From Nectonema munidae (Eukaryota; Nematomorpha; Nectonematoida; Nectonematidae), in the NCBI GenBank assembly GCA_030549495.1, contig JAUIRK010000772.1, forward strand, positions 1-64,000: a stretch of 64,000 nucleotides of DNA, written 5' to 3'. This document shows, one piece after another, positions 36,336 to 47,788 of this stretch (the first letter of the stretch is position 1; the number at the start of each line of letters is the position of its first letter). A model generated the notes under the pieces. The model was not told where the DNA came from. It saw only the letters and a list, made by a program, of their open reading frames with translations, and did not search any database. The translations under genes and the position numbers were made by a program.

Positions 36336-36849
36336 GGAACAATGGATTATCTTTTGCCGCCCCCCCGTGAAAACACATTAAGGAGGAAGGGAAAGGGCGT
36401 CCTTGAATGGAACCAAAAGATGCTAACAATTTTAGGAAAAGTCATAAAATTTGAAGGGATCAACCAATTTTTTATTGAGTATGTGAAACTTTGAATTTGA
36501 GTCATTGCTTATAAATGAGCCACTTTCATCATCATTTCTATAAAAAAATAATAGATTACATTTTTATATTAATAAAACAAAATTTACTTTTTTTCTTTCT
36601 TTGATATGCTTTATTTGCTAGGCGTGTTCCTTTTTTCTTTCCATTTGATAAAATTACATTATTTTTTTGAAAATTATGTCGTTCCTAATTTATTATATTG
36701 ATGAATTGTTTATGTTTTTTTTCGCTCATTTTGCAATATTCGCAATTAGTTTTATGTAATTTATTTATATTTTCACTTAATTAAAAATTTTCTGTGTAGT
36801 GAATAGCACCGTTAATCTTTTCTTTTGTAATTTATTTGATTATGTAAAA

Positions 36850-37949
36850 TAAAAATAAAATCAATTGTTTTTTGCGGTTTCCAAGCCTGATTATTTTTCA
36901 AAATTAGAATCTGTTATTTTTCCAATCAAAAGGGATATAAGAGTTACATTTTCGTACTTTAAAATTGTAGTTTTCAATGGTGTAAAAAGTTTTTGAAATT
37001 CTTCAAATTAAAATTTTTCCAAAAAATTACTAATTTTTGTTTCGAATTCGAAAAATGTTTTAGAATCAATTATTCCATCATTGTGAAATGTACTTGCAAT
37101 AACATCTTGAATTTTAGATTTTGCTACATTTATTTCCAAAGAAATTAGTAACATTCAGTTCTAGGTGACGCGTGCATAAAATTATACTTGCTTCTGGTAT
37201 ACAGCGTTCTATAGATTTGAGTATAGCTATTTCCTGATCTATCCTAATAATTAACTTAGAAGATTTTAAGTTAGAAGTACTTTCATTGAATAAGGTAATT
37301 CTTATATAATTAAAAAATCCATTGAAGACTTCAATAGACGAATCAAAATGAATAAAAACGGACCAGCAAAAATTGCATTTTTATTACTTTTTTATTCAAA
37401 TATTAATATTTTGAAAGACTATAGCAGTCAGATAAAAAGGTCCTAAATTATATGTTTTGTCTATACTAAGTATAGAACATGCGCTATTTTGATAGTAAGC
37501 ACAGTTAGATAGATGACTTATCAGTGATGACTTATCAGTGCTTTTGTATGACATATAATCACTGGGCTTTTACCAGTTGAAAAAGAAAACACGCCTTATA
37601 AAAGGATGATCTATAGAAATCAAAGACAGAAAAACCGAAATTCATCAGCTAAATTAAAAAAATTGTTATTATTTTTCTTGACGTTATGATACATATTATA
37701 TATTACTTTGAAGTCATAAGGAGGCACTTCAAGATTTTTCAATGCTTCAAAAAATACTTCTTTTGGTGGCTTATTTATATTCTTTTTAATAAAAGAGAAC
37801 ACATCAGGTCTAGTTTTTATGAACTCCAAATTGCTTTTCCTATTCTCATGACACGATTTATTATTAGTAAAATTTCCTAAATATTCGTACAGGAAGTTAG
37901 ATGATGAACAACCCAGCCATGAAATTCTTCCCTTACAATTTGAATTCAC
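36850..37949 (-). pseudogene. Mutator-like (MULE) transposase relic
   Basis: Minus frames read CKGRISW...NFLYEYLGNF (37949-37860, the WRKY/FLYWCH-type zinc-finger end), IKTRPDVF, YNMYHNVKK and NLADEFRFFC (37640), then FSFSTGKSPVIIC (about 37570). The DDE core follows with CSILSIDKTYNLGPFYLTAI (about 37470, first Asp), IRIDQEIAILKSIERCIPEA (about 37230, second Asp), and SIILCTRHLELNVTNFFGNK (CxxH block). The third acidic residue is not assigned. Coding texture continues to about 36860 (FTPLKTTILKYENVTLISLL). Several frame breaks. Inverted ends were not identified. Confidence 0.8.
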
Positions 37950-38159
37950 TGAACAGAATATCTGTGTAAAACAAAATGATGTTCAAGTTTAGATATGAAA
38001 TCTACGATGATATATTGATTTCTTGAAACTTAAAAATATTTGTCATCTTTTCTTTAAATAATCGTATTTTTCGCCATTTTTGATGCAATAATGAATTTTA
38101 CTTGATAAGGAAATCCAGATCTCACACGCATCATAAAAACGATTTCTACAATTTAATGA

Positions 38160-38540
38160 AACTTTTTTAACGATAAAAAAATATATTTTCTTTCACAATG
38201 TTTGGAACATAGTCAAAAATATTCTTATAATTCAATAATAAATCAATAGACTGCTGTGTTGATAGAAACAGATTTATTGACTCATTTTTTAAAGATTTTT
38301 CTAAGTAGTATTCACGAAAGAATATCAATTCATTTGTTGTTTTGAAACGCAACTCTGAAGAAAGTGATCCATTATATAGAGAGTTGAAAAGACAATTGTC
38401 GTTTGGTGAAGATGAAATTGCCTTAAAGCCAGTGGGAACATTGGAAGTTCAATAAACTTCATAATACCGTATTTTTCAACTAGCAATTCTTTGTCGGTCT
38501 TTATTAAAACACGCATTCCAATCATAAAAGTCATTAAAAA
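38160..38540 (-). other. Overlapping minus-strand frames of unknown nature
   Basis: Two overlapping frames (38534-38325 and 38352-38167) contain FMIGMRVLIKTDKELLVEKY and FREYYLEKSLKNESINLFLS. They lie directly upstream of the MULE relic on the same strand and might be its decayed N-terminus, but no motif confirms this. Confidence 0.25.
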
Positions 38541-38758
38541 TCATCAAGTAATCATTGAAGATTGAATTATTTTTCATTTCCCCAATTTGACAAACATTTT
38601 ATGCAAATATAAGAAGAGGAATAAAAGTGTCGGTATTAAATAACGGACAAGTTTTGACATTTATAATGAAATCTTTTGGAACACTACATAAAACGGAATC
38701 AGAAGCAAAAAACTCTTTGCAAATTTCACAAAACATTTTTATTTCCATTTTAAAGTTT

Positions 38759-39088
38759 TTTCACCTCTTGGTCGTTTTCTTTGACGAAGTTATTGGTTTC
38801 TGGTCGTTGTGCTGTGTTTAGTTTATATATGTGTGTGTGTGTGTGATGCGTCGAATTATGTTGTGAGGTTGCAATTATAGAAAGTAAATGTGAAAGTAAT
38901 GTGAAACAGGTTTAATGTTTCGTGAGGCTACAATTCTATGAAAGGTGATGTGAAGTTGGATGATGCAAATCATGTGGGGTCACTATCAGTGTTGATGAAG
39001 TGTAATGCGTTTAACATTGAAATTAATTTAAATGTTACACCAATGATCTTTCTGTGTGATATCATTGATCTTTACGGTGGTATCAATG
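38759..39088 (+). repeat. About 325-bp direct repeat, left copy
   Basis: Nearly identical to 40237-40562, running from TTTCAC-TCTTGGTCGTTTTC to ATCATTGATCTTTACGGTGG, with only a few differences including the length of a GT run at 38826. The pair is 1.48 kb apart. It could be a local duplication or the long terminal repeats of a small non-coding element. No protein of such an element is recognisable between the copies, so no family is named. Confidence 0.85.
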
Positions 39089-39777
39089 CACACTGGACTA
39101 TGAGCGCACTTTTTAGAACCACCCGTAATTTTTGATGACAATTTATAATAGTTAGGCACTAATCCGTCGGTCAATTGTACCATTCAGGCACTTTACTTAG
39201 ATCTAGAACGATTCAGCAGATTGGATAATGGTTGAAGCTTTGGGCATTGATCCAATTCTTATTCCTATCCAGGATCATGACATCTATATCATCTTTCCAG
39301 TTAAAAAATGATATTATTTCCTCGGATGCGATACTAAAAATTAAAAAAATGTATAAAATCAAAAATACTAAAATGGACGATTTAAAAAGTAGAGATTCTT
39401 TCATCGTGAAAAAACTTTCAACTGCTCTTCTGGCAAATTTGACGATCACTGAATGGATTCGTTATTATTTTCATTTTCTTTGTCATCAATTTTCACGTCA
39501 AATCCTATAAGAAATTCTGATCTTTTTTGCAGAATCGAATTCCATCATTTTTCCCTCAAAATTAACGAAAACTTCAATGCATTTTACATTAGGAAAACTA
39601 AGAGCTTCAACCGTTGCCAAACATACTGGTTTAATTCTTACTCTGCAAGTCAATAAATTCGATAGAAGACAACAGAAAATTCTACTTTCTGAAACCACTT
39701 TACCTCATGAGCGAACGCTCTACTCGTAAGCATCAAGGACTGGAACATCTCTTGCTACAGAAATAGATGTTGATGTC

Positions 39778-40050
39778 TTTTTAGATGTTATATAGTAAAA
39801 AATAAATTATTATCATATCATTTATATTGTCTGCTTTGATTTATTTTTAATGATAATCTAATTTGCTAATTCGTCATTTTAAAATAATTAAAGGTTTTTT
39901 AGATTTTATATAGTAAATTATTATAATATACTTATTTTAATATTCTTTCCTTTAATTTATTTCTAATGATAATCTAATTTGCTAATTCCTTTCTTTATTT
40001 TAAAATAAGTAAAGGTCTTTTAGATTTTACAGAGTAAGTTATCATATCTT
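39778..40050 (+). repeat. Tandem repeat, about 120-bp unit, two full copies and a partial one
   Basis: The unit begins TTTTAGATTTTATATAGTAAA and includes TTTATTTNTAATGATAATCTAATTTGCTAATTC. Copies start at about 39778, 39896 and 40018. It lies between the two 325-bp direct repeats. Confidence 0.75.
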
Positions 40051-40236
40051 TGATCTTTGTGGGTACCAATTGTATTGCTGAACCAGCAATAATAATCGAA
40101 AATTTGAACGAAAAACAACTTTATTGTAAAGAGAGAAATTGAGGCGTCTTCGATCTTCACGGGATTTGGCTTATTGGATAGCCTTTATGGATTAGCTGAT
40201 TGATAGCTTTGGGAGTTGATGAAGGTCTCGGAAAGG

Positions 40237-40562
40237 TTTCACTTCTTGGTCGTTTTCTTTGACGAAGTTATTGGTTTCTGGTCGTTGTGCTGTGTTTAGT
40301 TTACATATATGTGTGTGTGTGATGCGTCGAATTATGTTGTGAGGTTGCAATTATAGAAAGTAAATGTGAAAGTAATGTGAAACAGGTTTAATGTTTCGTG
40401 AGGCTACAATTCTATGAAAGGTGATGTGAAGTTGGATGATGCAAATCATGTGGGGTCACTATCAGTGTTGATGAAGTGTAATGCGTTTAACATTGAAATT
40501 CATTTAAATGTTACACCAATGATCTTTCTGTGTGATATCATTGATCTTTACGGTGGTACCAA
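40237..40562 (+). repeat. About 325-bp direct repeat, right copy
   Basis: Partner of 38759-39088. At its right edge it runs into a minisatellite built from the last piece of the repeat itself (CAATGATCTTTACGGTGGTAC), which suggests the array grew after the duplication. Confidence 0.85.
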
Positions 40563-40745
40563 TGATTTTACGCGGGGTAACAATGATCTTTATGGGGGTA
40601 CCAATGATTTTTACAGGTACTATTGATCTTTACCGGTTCTTTCAGAGGTCCTAGAATCAAGGGGGTACAAATGATCTTTAACAGGACCTAGATTAAATGT
40701 ATCAATGATCTTTAACAAGACTTATAATCAGAGGACCTAGAATCT
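40520..40745 (+). repeat. Degenerate minisatellite, unit about 23-25 bp
   Basis: Repeats of CAATGATCTTTACGGGGGTAC recur about seven times with drift (for example at 40578, 40606, 40673 and 40704). Later units shift to AATGATCTTTAACAGGACCTA. A single stray unit is also present at 40048-40068 (TTGATCTTTGTGGGTACCAA). Confidence 0.75.
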
Positions 40746-40897
40746 AATGTATCGAGCGAAGCGAGAGACGAACAGGCTTATCCGAGTACATAATAAATAC
40801 ACTAAGTCCAGGTAGACTACTTATTGTGCAAAAGCTGTGACTTTTTAAAAGTTTTCTCTTGCAATCTCTCATGTGTCTGTAATAGACAATTCACATT

Positions 40898-41182
40898 TTG
40901 TTACAAAGTTTGTCCGTTTTCAGCAAGATAGTTTTCCTATTATTTTATTTATTCGTAATTGGCAGTTGTCCGTTGAGCCTTTCAGGCATTGGTTTTCTAT
41001 CGTCTGCTTTCTTTCTCAATGAGTTTTTACATAACTTAATCAGACAACTTTTGGGAGACGGGTGTCTCATTGTGCCTGAAAGGGTTAAGAGGCTTTACAG
41101 TAATTATGCAATTAAAACTACAAATGTAGTTGAAGGAGCGTTTGTGCCATTCGTGTTGTACAACATATATGCTAGCGAATGA
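40898..41182 (+). CDS. 94-codon ORF, hydrophobic start, doubtful
   Basis: An open frame with a hydrophobic N-terminal stretch (KIVFLLFYLFVIGSCPLSLS) and a more protein-like end (GCLIVPERVKRLYSNYAIKT then TNVVEGAFVPFVLYNIYASE). The start used is not ATG, so an upstream exon would be needed. No family recognised. It could be an exon or transposon debris. Confidence 0.25.
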   Translation: MLQSLSVFSKIVFLLFYLFVIGSCPLSLSGIGFLSSAFFLNEFLHNLIRQLLGDGCLIVPERVKRLYSNYAIKTTNVVEGAFVPFVLYNIYASE

Positions 41183-41591
41183 TTAGTTATGTCGCTATTA
41201 CAATGATGCTTCAACTTTCTAACCTTAAAATTAATAATTTTTACTATGTAAGAAAATAAGTAACTAAAAATAGCTACTTTTAACTACAAACTTAAGCGCA
41301 AAAGTATACACGGATATAACAACTGGCCAAAAATATGAAAAATAATTTTAACTTTGTATGCAGGGAATTAAATGAAAGCAAATATATCTGCCTTGTTCAA
41401 AGAAATAGAGGTGAGAGTATTTGATTTTTAAAAGATTAGTAATAGTTAATAAAATTATTTATTGCTTCTAGCACATGTAATGAAGATAAGACAAGCTAAA
41501 TTATTGCTAACAAACATATATTAGATTCATTAAAAAATAAGATAGAAGGAATACTGAATAAACAGCATAAATGTCAATATTAACAAGTTAT

Positions 41592-41806
41592 TTATAGCTG
41601 GTAAGGAGGCGGGGGGTACTCTGGATATGGAAGATTGTTATTATTGACTGTCTGGTTGCCAGGTAAGGGGTAAACAGGTATGTTGCTTGGATTAGGATCA
41701 GAACTTTCTGGATATGGATACAAAGGGACATTAGAGTCCACTACAGGCGCCAAAGAACGAGCAGAGTCATTACCATATTTATCAAGAGCTGGTGACCTGG
41801 GAGCAT
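41592..41806 (-). CDS. Last exon of a single-pass PPxY membrane protein (Shisa/WBP1/VOPP1-like layout)
   Basis: 215 nt on the minus strand: an acceptor CCTTTTTTCTTTAG, two bases that complete a split codon, 70 codons and TAA at 41592-41594. The peptide is a proline/tyrosine/asparagine-rich cytoplasmic tail: APRSPALDKYGNDSARSLAP, then LYPYPESSDPNPS, ending NLPYPEYPPPPYQL. The PPPY is a WW-domain ligand of the type bound by Nedd4-family ubiquitin ligases (family knowledge). It joins in phase (Tyr-Asn junction) to the membrane exon at 47789-47968. The intervening 5.98-kb intron contains the piggyBac and two pogo relics. The codon texture is host-like. The exact family is inferred from layout, not similarity. 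Confidence 0.75.
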
Positions 41807-41809
41807 CTA

Positions 41810-42026
41810 AAGAAAAAAGGAGCGTAATTCAAAGTAAATGTGGAGAAAAGCAGAATAATTTTTACTCAAAGAAACTACCCAATTAATAGAACAAAAAGTA
41901 ATAAACAAATTAACAAACAATAAAACTAATTAAAATTTATAAACTATTTAATCAACTTAACGAAGTAATGACAAACAAACAACCAATCACAAGCTGATTA
42001 AGTTAAGTTATTTGACTTATTAATAA
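41810..42026. other. Start of the large intron region, AT-rich
   Basis: Intron sequence of the PPxY gene between its last exon and the piggyBac insertion. Nothing else seen. Confidence 0.4.
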
Positions 42027-43546
42027 CCCTCGCATGGTCGAAAAATTTTCTTCCCTTGGATGGTCAAAATGGGCCGCAAAGGCCACTTTTTAAGTTTTTT
42101 TCTCAATAAAAATATTATAACAGTATAATGAACACAACAGACCCATTAATTATTTTAAACTAAACTTTACTTGAAAACTCAATTTTATTAGCCAGAAAAA
42201 TGATTTTGATTCAATTTTTTTTACGCCATCTACATTTTATTTTCTTGATAAATGAAATGTGATAATGATGTATTTTGCTATAAATCTACAAAAAAAAATA
42301 GAAATAATACTATCTATTATTCTTGCGAAACGAAAAACGAGAAATGACCACGAGACCGGCTAGTATCATTATAATTGCATAAACTTAAAAATAAAAAATA
42401 TCTGTTTCAATTTACACAAAATGTACTTGTACTGCTTATAACCTATTTTCAAATATAAAAATAGGTTATCAGCACCTCTCAAAATTCACTTAGTGAGGAG
42501 CCGAGAATATTCAGAGGTAACAATAACTATGTAAGAGAAATTATTGTAATAGATTGCTCTTATTACATAATTACAAAAAGTGATTTAGATCACATATATC
42601 AATATTACGTCAATGAGAGCCATGACCTTGAAAGACGCTTGTGATTTTCACACACACACACACTTCCTGTAATTTTGTTTTTTTCATTCCTCACACTTAC
42701 ACCATGCGCTTGTATTTAGCACGTGTTATTTTTCATTACATCATCACATTAAGTGATTTAGGAGTTTACACCACATATAAACATATGGATCAATATTACG
42801 TCATGAGAGTCATGACTCATGACCTTGAAAGACGCAATTTCTGTAATTTTGTTTTTTGCGCTTGATTCAACACGTGTTTTTTTGAAATATTCTATAGCGT
42901 TATAAATAAATCAAATCAGATTATTGCTTTTTTGGATAATCTCCCGTTTTCTTGCTTTTTATTTTCTTTTCTTCTATCCGTTTCAATTGCAACGTTACAT
43001 TCATGACTTCTGAGGATTTTGTTTCAAAAAGCGGTGTTCTTTATTTTACTCAAGAAAGTCTTCCGACTTCGAGTGGTGGCAGAAGTAGAAGCATAAACTC
43101 ACGTAACATTTCGAGATATCCTCCTGGTCCAAAAAAATCAAGCCAAAAGACTGACTTGTCCGGGAAAAATTTGGAATCTGTTTTTTACTAAAGAACTATT
43201 GACTGAAATTTTTACAAAAACAAAAAATTATATGAAATATAAAGAAAGGCTTATAGATCCAAATGATCAAATGAACAAGTTTTCCTCAAACTATACTATT
43301 GATGTACTTCTTGGGTACTTTGCCTCTCTTTATTGGCTTGGTCTTTCAAGGGAAAAAAAGTACCATATGACGATATTTACACACCCCTTATGGGATCTCC
43401 ATTTGTAAAAAGTACTTTATCAAAAAATAAATCAAGTATTGCACCCGTTTTCTTCGGTTTGATGACCCGATAGTGAGAAAAACTTTGTCTGATAGAATAA
43501 AGGCGGTACGCGTTCTAAAGGATCACTTTTACAAAGTTTTCCATAA

Positions 43547-43600
43547 GTAATTTTTTATTCTTTTATATAAATTTGTTTGTTTTGCATGTTGAGTTGATAG

Positions 43601-43681
<81 letters not shown>

Positions 43682-43777
43682 ATGTATGTATGTATGTATG
43701 TATGTATGTATGTATGTATGTATGTGTTCTGTATCGGTGTCATATCCTGTCTTTTGTACTAAATAATTATATTTCAG
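43547..43777 (+). other. Probable intron of the piggyBac transposase, filled by a microsatellite
   Basis: Donor GTAATTTTTTAT at 43547 and acceptor ATAATTATATTTCAG ending at 43777. Removing these 231 bp joins CATAA to GTACTGG and gives HKYWNVKDYVCIDEQ in one frame, matching the expected piggyBac spacing before the DEQL block. The body is mostly the GT/TATG repeat at 43605-43723. Confidence 0.6.
43605..43723 (+). repeat. Compound microsatellite (GT)n(TATG)n
   Basis: About 60 bp of GT dinucleotides pass directly into about 60 bp of a TATG tetranucleotide. Very regular, hence young or constantly renewed, in an otherwise decayed element. Confidence 0.95.
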
Positions 43778-45394
43778 GTACTGGAACGTAAAAGATTATG
43801 TTTGTATAGACGAGCAGTTACTCAAATATCGCGAAAATTGTCCCATTAGGATACATGATCCTAGTAAGTCAGGAAAGTACGGCATAAAGTTTTATCACCT
43901 AAATGGTGCCAATAGTTTTTATATTCTTTTCCCTGAAATTTATCTTTCCTCACATCCCGAAGAAAACTATTTCAGTGGCGAATCAATAGTGAAAAGATTA
44001 TGCGAAAATGCAAATATTCCTAATGGCTTTGGCATTGTTGTAGATCGTTTTTTATGTCTCACGATCTCTGCATTTGGGCTAAAAGAAAATCTTGGTCGGT
44101 GCTGGGTACTTGTACTGAAATGAGAAGGTTTATCCCTCCTGTCATGAAAAAACAAAACCTGAAAAAAAGTTAAATGAAGGAGTGCGATTCTTTCACCCTG
44201 CTCACAAAGTCGCTAGCCTGACAGCCTACGTTCCAATGCGACATGCTACCCACAATTTCAAAGTGGTACACGTGATGTCAAGTCAGCACTACTCAAATAT
44301 TCAATTTTTGGGTTCGAAGAAAAAACCAGAATCCATGCTCGTATACAACAAAACAAGTGCGGCGTCGACAAGGCTAACCAAATGCTGAATATCTATACCA
44401 CTTATAGAATAAACTTTAGATGTTCAATGGTGATATTTTCCAATTATCTTGATATGGCTGCTCTAAATACTTACATTATCATGAATACAAACTGTCCTGA
44501 TCAATATAACTATAAATACGGTGGAAGAAAACAAGCTTTTAGTCTTGCTGAAACATCCATGAAAATAAGAGCACAAAGCGATCAAATACCGCAAGAAATA
44601 AAACTTATCTTGCAATCTTATTGTTTAGTGAAAGAACAAAGTGTTTCCTCTTCACAAAGTTCCAAAAGAAAAGCTTGTTTTTATTCCAACTGTAAAAGCA
44701 GAGTTTTTCAAGTATGTAGAAAATGTCAACCAAACACCTGCAACAAGCATGCAAAAAAAGTTTGTCAAAACTGTTTTTCTATGTCTCAATAAAGACGTTG
44801 ATATTCGCATAATTTTTTATTTTGAAGATTGTTTTACATTCATTTCATTTAAGTTGACTCTCAATTAAAATTAGACTAGTTTTTTCCATTTGATAGACAA
44901 AAAATTTCATGCAAAATAAAAAAATCTATTGAACCCCTGTTCAATTTTTTATATAAAATTTGATTCAAATTAGTTTAATTTAAGTTATGTCCTATAATTG
45001 TAGCAATCCGCTTTTAATCAGCGTAGTCTCGCTTTTTATTCACACCATGGCCGCAGCGGCCCTGTTTGACCATGCGAGGGTATAGTGGTGTGCCAATCTT
45101 AATCCTTCGACCAATCTGGTTCCCGATTACCTTGTAAAATGGCGATGCCGATTTAGAAATTCTACGTTAATTCAATGAAGAAATTAAAAATACACAAAAA
45201 GGATAGTCTTTAACATAAAATCAATATGATCTGTCAATCTTAAAATGCGAAATTTAAGAACTCAATCAGAGGATTCAAAAAACATGTATGCCCACCTTGG
45301 TTAGGTATTCCTGCAATTATACATTTTGCGCTTTGAAAGAGGTGTCGGAGCCAATGGTATCAAAAATAAAAAAAAGCTTTAAATTGGAAAAATA

Positions 45395-45752
45395 AGTCGG
45401 ACATCTTGGGGGAGAGGGGTGTCCGACTTCGCCGATTGTCCGACTTAACAGATAGCCTATAACCCATATTCCATAAACATGCCTAAGCCAATGAAATTTA
45501 GTTGAAAATGCCCTGTTATTATACAGGCTATTTTGTTTTACTAAAATTGCATTCATAACATGTAAAAAAAGCAAAGTTATTTAAAATTTATTTATTTTTG
45601 TGTTTTTATGAAAGCAGATCACCTGACGAAGGCTAGGCTCAGAATAAACAGACAGTACAAACAATTAAGAAATTTATTTCTATTTACCTCGGACGTGGTC
45701 CGACTTAACAGATATCCGACTTAAAAGGGTCCGACTTAACGAGGATACACTG
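45395..45752. mobile_element. Pogo/Tigger-type MITE remnant, right end
   Basis: The end reads AACGAGGATACACTG followed by TA, the shape of a pogo terminus. The motif GTCCGACTTAACAGATA recurs at about 45437, 45698 and 45729 as subterminal direct repeats. The left terminus is missing, so the limit given is where the first motif appears. Confidence 0.6.
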
Positions 45753-45990
45753 TATTTCAATATTGATTCTCGTAATGTTTTATCTAAATGTGTATCTTGT
45801 TTGATGCTTTCTGCATTTTTGGAGTTATAAATAGACACGAACTTTTAAAGTCTTTTTAAATTAGCTTTATATTATCTTAAAAATCTAATGTTATTTGATA
45901 TGGTGAACAAGAATCTGAAAAATACATTTTTATTGAATACAATTATGGAATTTTACTCATTTATTAGTTTGTATGATTGGAATATATATT

Positions 45991-47425
45991 CAGACCTCGT
46001 TTATCCGACACACTACTGATTGTAACCGATTTTTTTCAATGTTTTCTCCCCCGTTATTCCGACATACACATCCCGACATTGACAGTGCTTCAAATAAAAC
46101 TAATCTCTTAACATGCGCGTAGAGTTTGTTAATCCGACAGACAAATATTAATATTTATTTTTCATAATACATTTTTATGATTGACTGTGCGATAGTACTT
46201 GCAATATTTTCCATGTTTGTCGATAAATCTTAGTTTATACCTAAAATGATTCACTGACGACAAACTAGTTTCTTTACTTTGCACATCTCTTTGGTGTAGG
46301 ATAGAAATTTAGGTAGTCATTTGTGGAAGAGAAATATGTGGACTTGAAAGATGATGTATACATTTATAATATGGACGAAACTGTACTTTTTTTCGCTTAG
46401 AACGGAATGCAAGTTTTACAAATGCATCTATAAACGGTAAAAAGAAGAAAGAACAATCCATAACGTCATTCTCTGCAAAATCTTCTAGGGAGATCACTGA
46501 TCGGTTGGACACGATAGATGAGATTCTCACAAGTATTACAGGACAACTCAAAAGATTAACGCCTTCTGCGAAACCGGAAGTGATAATTCATACCAAGCAG
46601 AGCTTAGCTAAACAGAAGAGCTAAAACCACTCGTTATTGTTGAAATTTCAATCTTAGTGAATTGTGACTATTAATTTGATAAATCTGCTTGGATAACTTT
46701 TAGCATTTTTCTTAAGTGACTAAAAGACTTATATATACGCCCATGTGTGTTGCAAAAAATTCATTTTATTATGTAACTTGGCTGGATTGAAGCTAACAAA
46801 CACTAAAATTCTCTTTTTGCCTCGCAACAACACATCACATATTCAACCATTTGATGCTGGAATTATTAAAAATTTTAAACTTCATTATCGAAACTTGTGA
46901 CACGCCATTTCATCTAATGCATTCGGGACCAACAAGCAATGGTTGTGAACATTAGAGAAGCACTTGCAATTATGCATAACAATCAGCGATTAAAAATTGT
47001 AGTAAACACGTTAAAATTGTTGATAAGCCAAGCGAAGAAAAAAACATTGATCCGATTAAAATGCATCACAATCCGATCCAAATGATGAAATTGCTCTAAA
47101 TTAATTGGGGTAACTATTAGAAAGTTTTAAGGGAATAATTAGTAAAAATATGGCTGTAACTGTAAATATGTGTTATTGAGATGAGTGAAAAATTAACGGA
47201 GCAAGAAATGATTACTCTGACAACACCTTCTACAACAAAAGAACGTAACACTTTGAAAGCGATGAAAATGAAGCAATAGCTCTTCTTACTTTTACTTCTA
47301 CAACAGTCAAAGCAGCTAAACAAGAACTTTTAACCGTCTTGCAACCGGTAGAATTTCGTTAATCGATAATTCACAATGCGACAAGAATATGTGTGAAAAC
47401 AACAGTGTCGGATAAACGAGGTCTC
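45991..47425 (+). mobile_element. Tigger/pogo element, decayed, with 20-bp inverted ends
   Basis: AGACCTCGTTTATCCGACAC (45992-46011) is repeated exactly inverted at 47405-47424. Inside, transposase traces read NMDETVLFF (about 46370, first Asp block), NASINGKKKKEQ, ELKPLVIVEI (about 46620), a DKSAWITFSIF-like block (about 46685) and HIQPFDAGIIKNFKLHYRN (about 46843). The DNA-binding half is lost. Between KKKKEQ and ELKPLV lies about 165 bp that does not match pogo (46455-46622). Confidence 0.85.
46455..46622 (+). other. Foreign coding-like insert inside the pogo relic
   Basis: Where pogo transposases have a short loop, this relic reads about 50 extra codons: TSFSAKSSREITDRLDTIDE, ILTSITGQLKRLTPSAKPEV, IIHTKQSLAKQKS and a stop. 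The stretch is unusually clean, polar and helix-prone, with heptad-like leucine/isoleucine spacing (DTIDEILTSITGQLKRL), and its GC is above the rest of the element. Origin unknown. It might be a captured host exon, sequence native to this pogo lineage, or chance. Confidence 0.35.
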
Positions 47426-47788
47426 ACACTAAATACTAAGTATGGTGTAATTTGTCAAAAAATTTATGGATAAAAGCAAGATTTTTTTGACAATAAATTA
47501 CAATGAAATAGCTACCATTTTTTATGGCTACGGATTCTCTATGTGCCACTGATGGTCCACTTGGACCACGTTGAGAATCACTTAAAATTTATCAAAGGCG
47601 GAGGATGTGAACAAAACCAGTGTGATTTGCGCGCGTGTTGTCTCTATCCCGAAAACGACTGCTATCAAAGAAGGAAAGCAAAAGTAGTTTCGTTGCTGTA
47701 GATGAGATTTAAATAGGGAAACGTGTAAGAAAATGTCCGTGCAAGAGAGAAAGACTCAAAGTCTGTCACCGAAATATAAAATACTTAC

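Larger units (their letters stand above)
43003..44792 (+). pseudogene. piggyBac transposase relic with a spliceosomal-type intron
   Basis: Order of blocks: ATG at 43003 (MTSEDFVSKSG); FFTKELLTEIFTKTKNYMKY (about 43186); LLGYFASLYWLGLSREKK; FKYCTRFLRFDDP (about 43430); DRIKAVRVLKDHFYKVFHK; then, after an intron at 43547-43777, YWNVKDYVCIDEQLLKYREN (first catalytic Asp block, 43778 on), PSKSGKYGIKFYHLNGANSF, FSGESIVKRLCENANIPNGF and GIVVDRF (second Asp). Later YNKTSAASTRLTKC, FSNYLDMAALNTYIIMNTNC, and the Cys-rich tail CRKCQPNTCNKH...CQNC close the protein near 44792. About five frame breaks. Confidence 0.88.
42027..45080 (+). mobile_element. piggyBac-like element, about 3.05 kb, with inverted ends
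   Basis: The ends are CCCTCGCATGGTC (42027-42039) and GACCATGCGAGGG (45068-45080), perfect over 13 bp. Similarity continues inward with a GGGCCGC block (about 42070 and inverted at about 45055). CCC...GGG termini fit piggyBac, but the flanks read ATAA/TATA rather than clear TTAA. It inserted into the large intron of the minus-strand PPxY gene, in the opposite orientation. An internal tandem duplication of about 185 bp (near 42578-42750 and 42765-42880, containing ATCAATATTACGTCA) lies before the transposase. Confidence 0.85.

Noticed and set aside
38759-40562. Calling the 325-bp direct repeats long terminal repeats of a retroelement
   Set aside because: No recognisable proteins or priming sites lie between them and the right copy grades into a minisatellite; a local duplication is equally likely.
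43555-43791. Open frames coding long HTHTHT or CVCVCV tracts
   Set aside because: They are translations of the GT/TATG microsatellite, not proteins.
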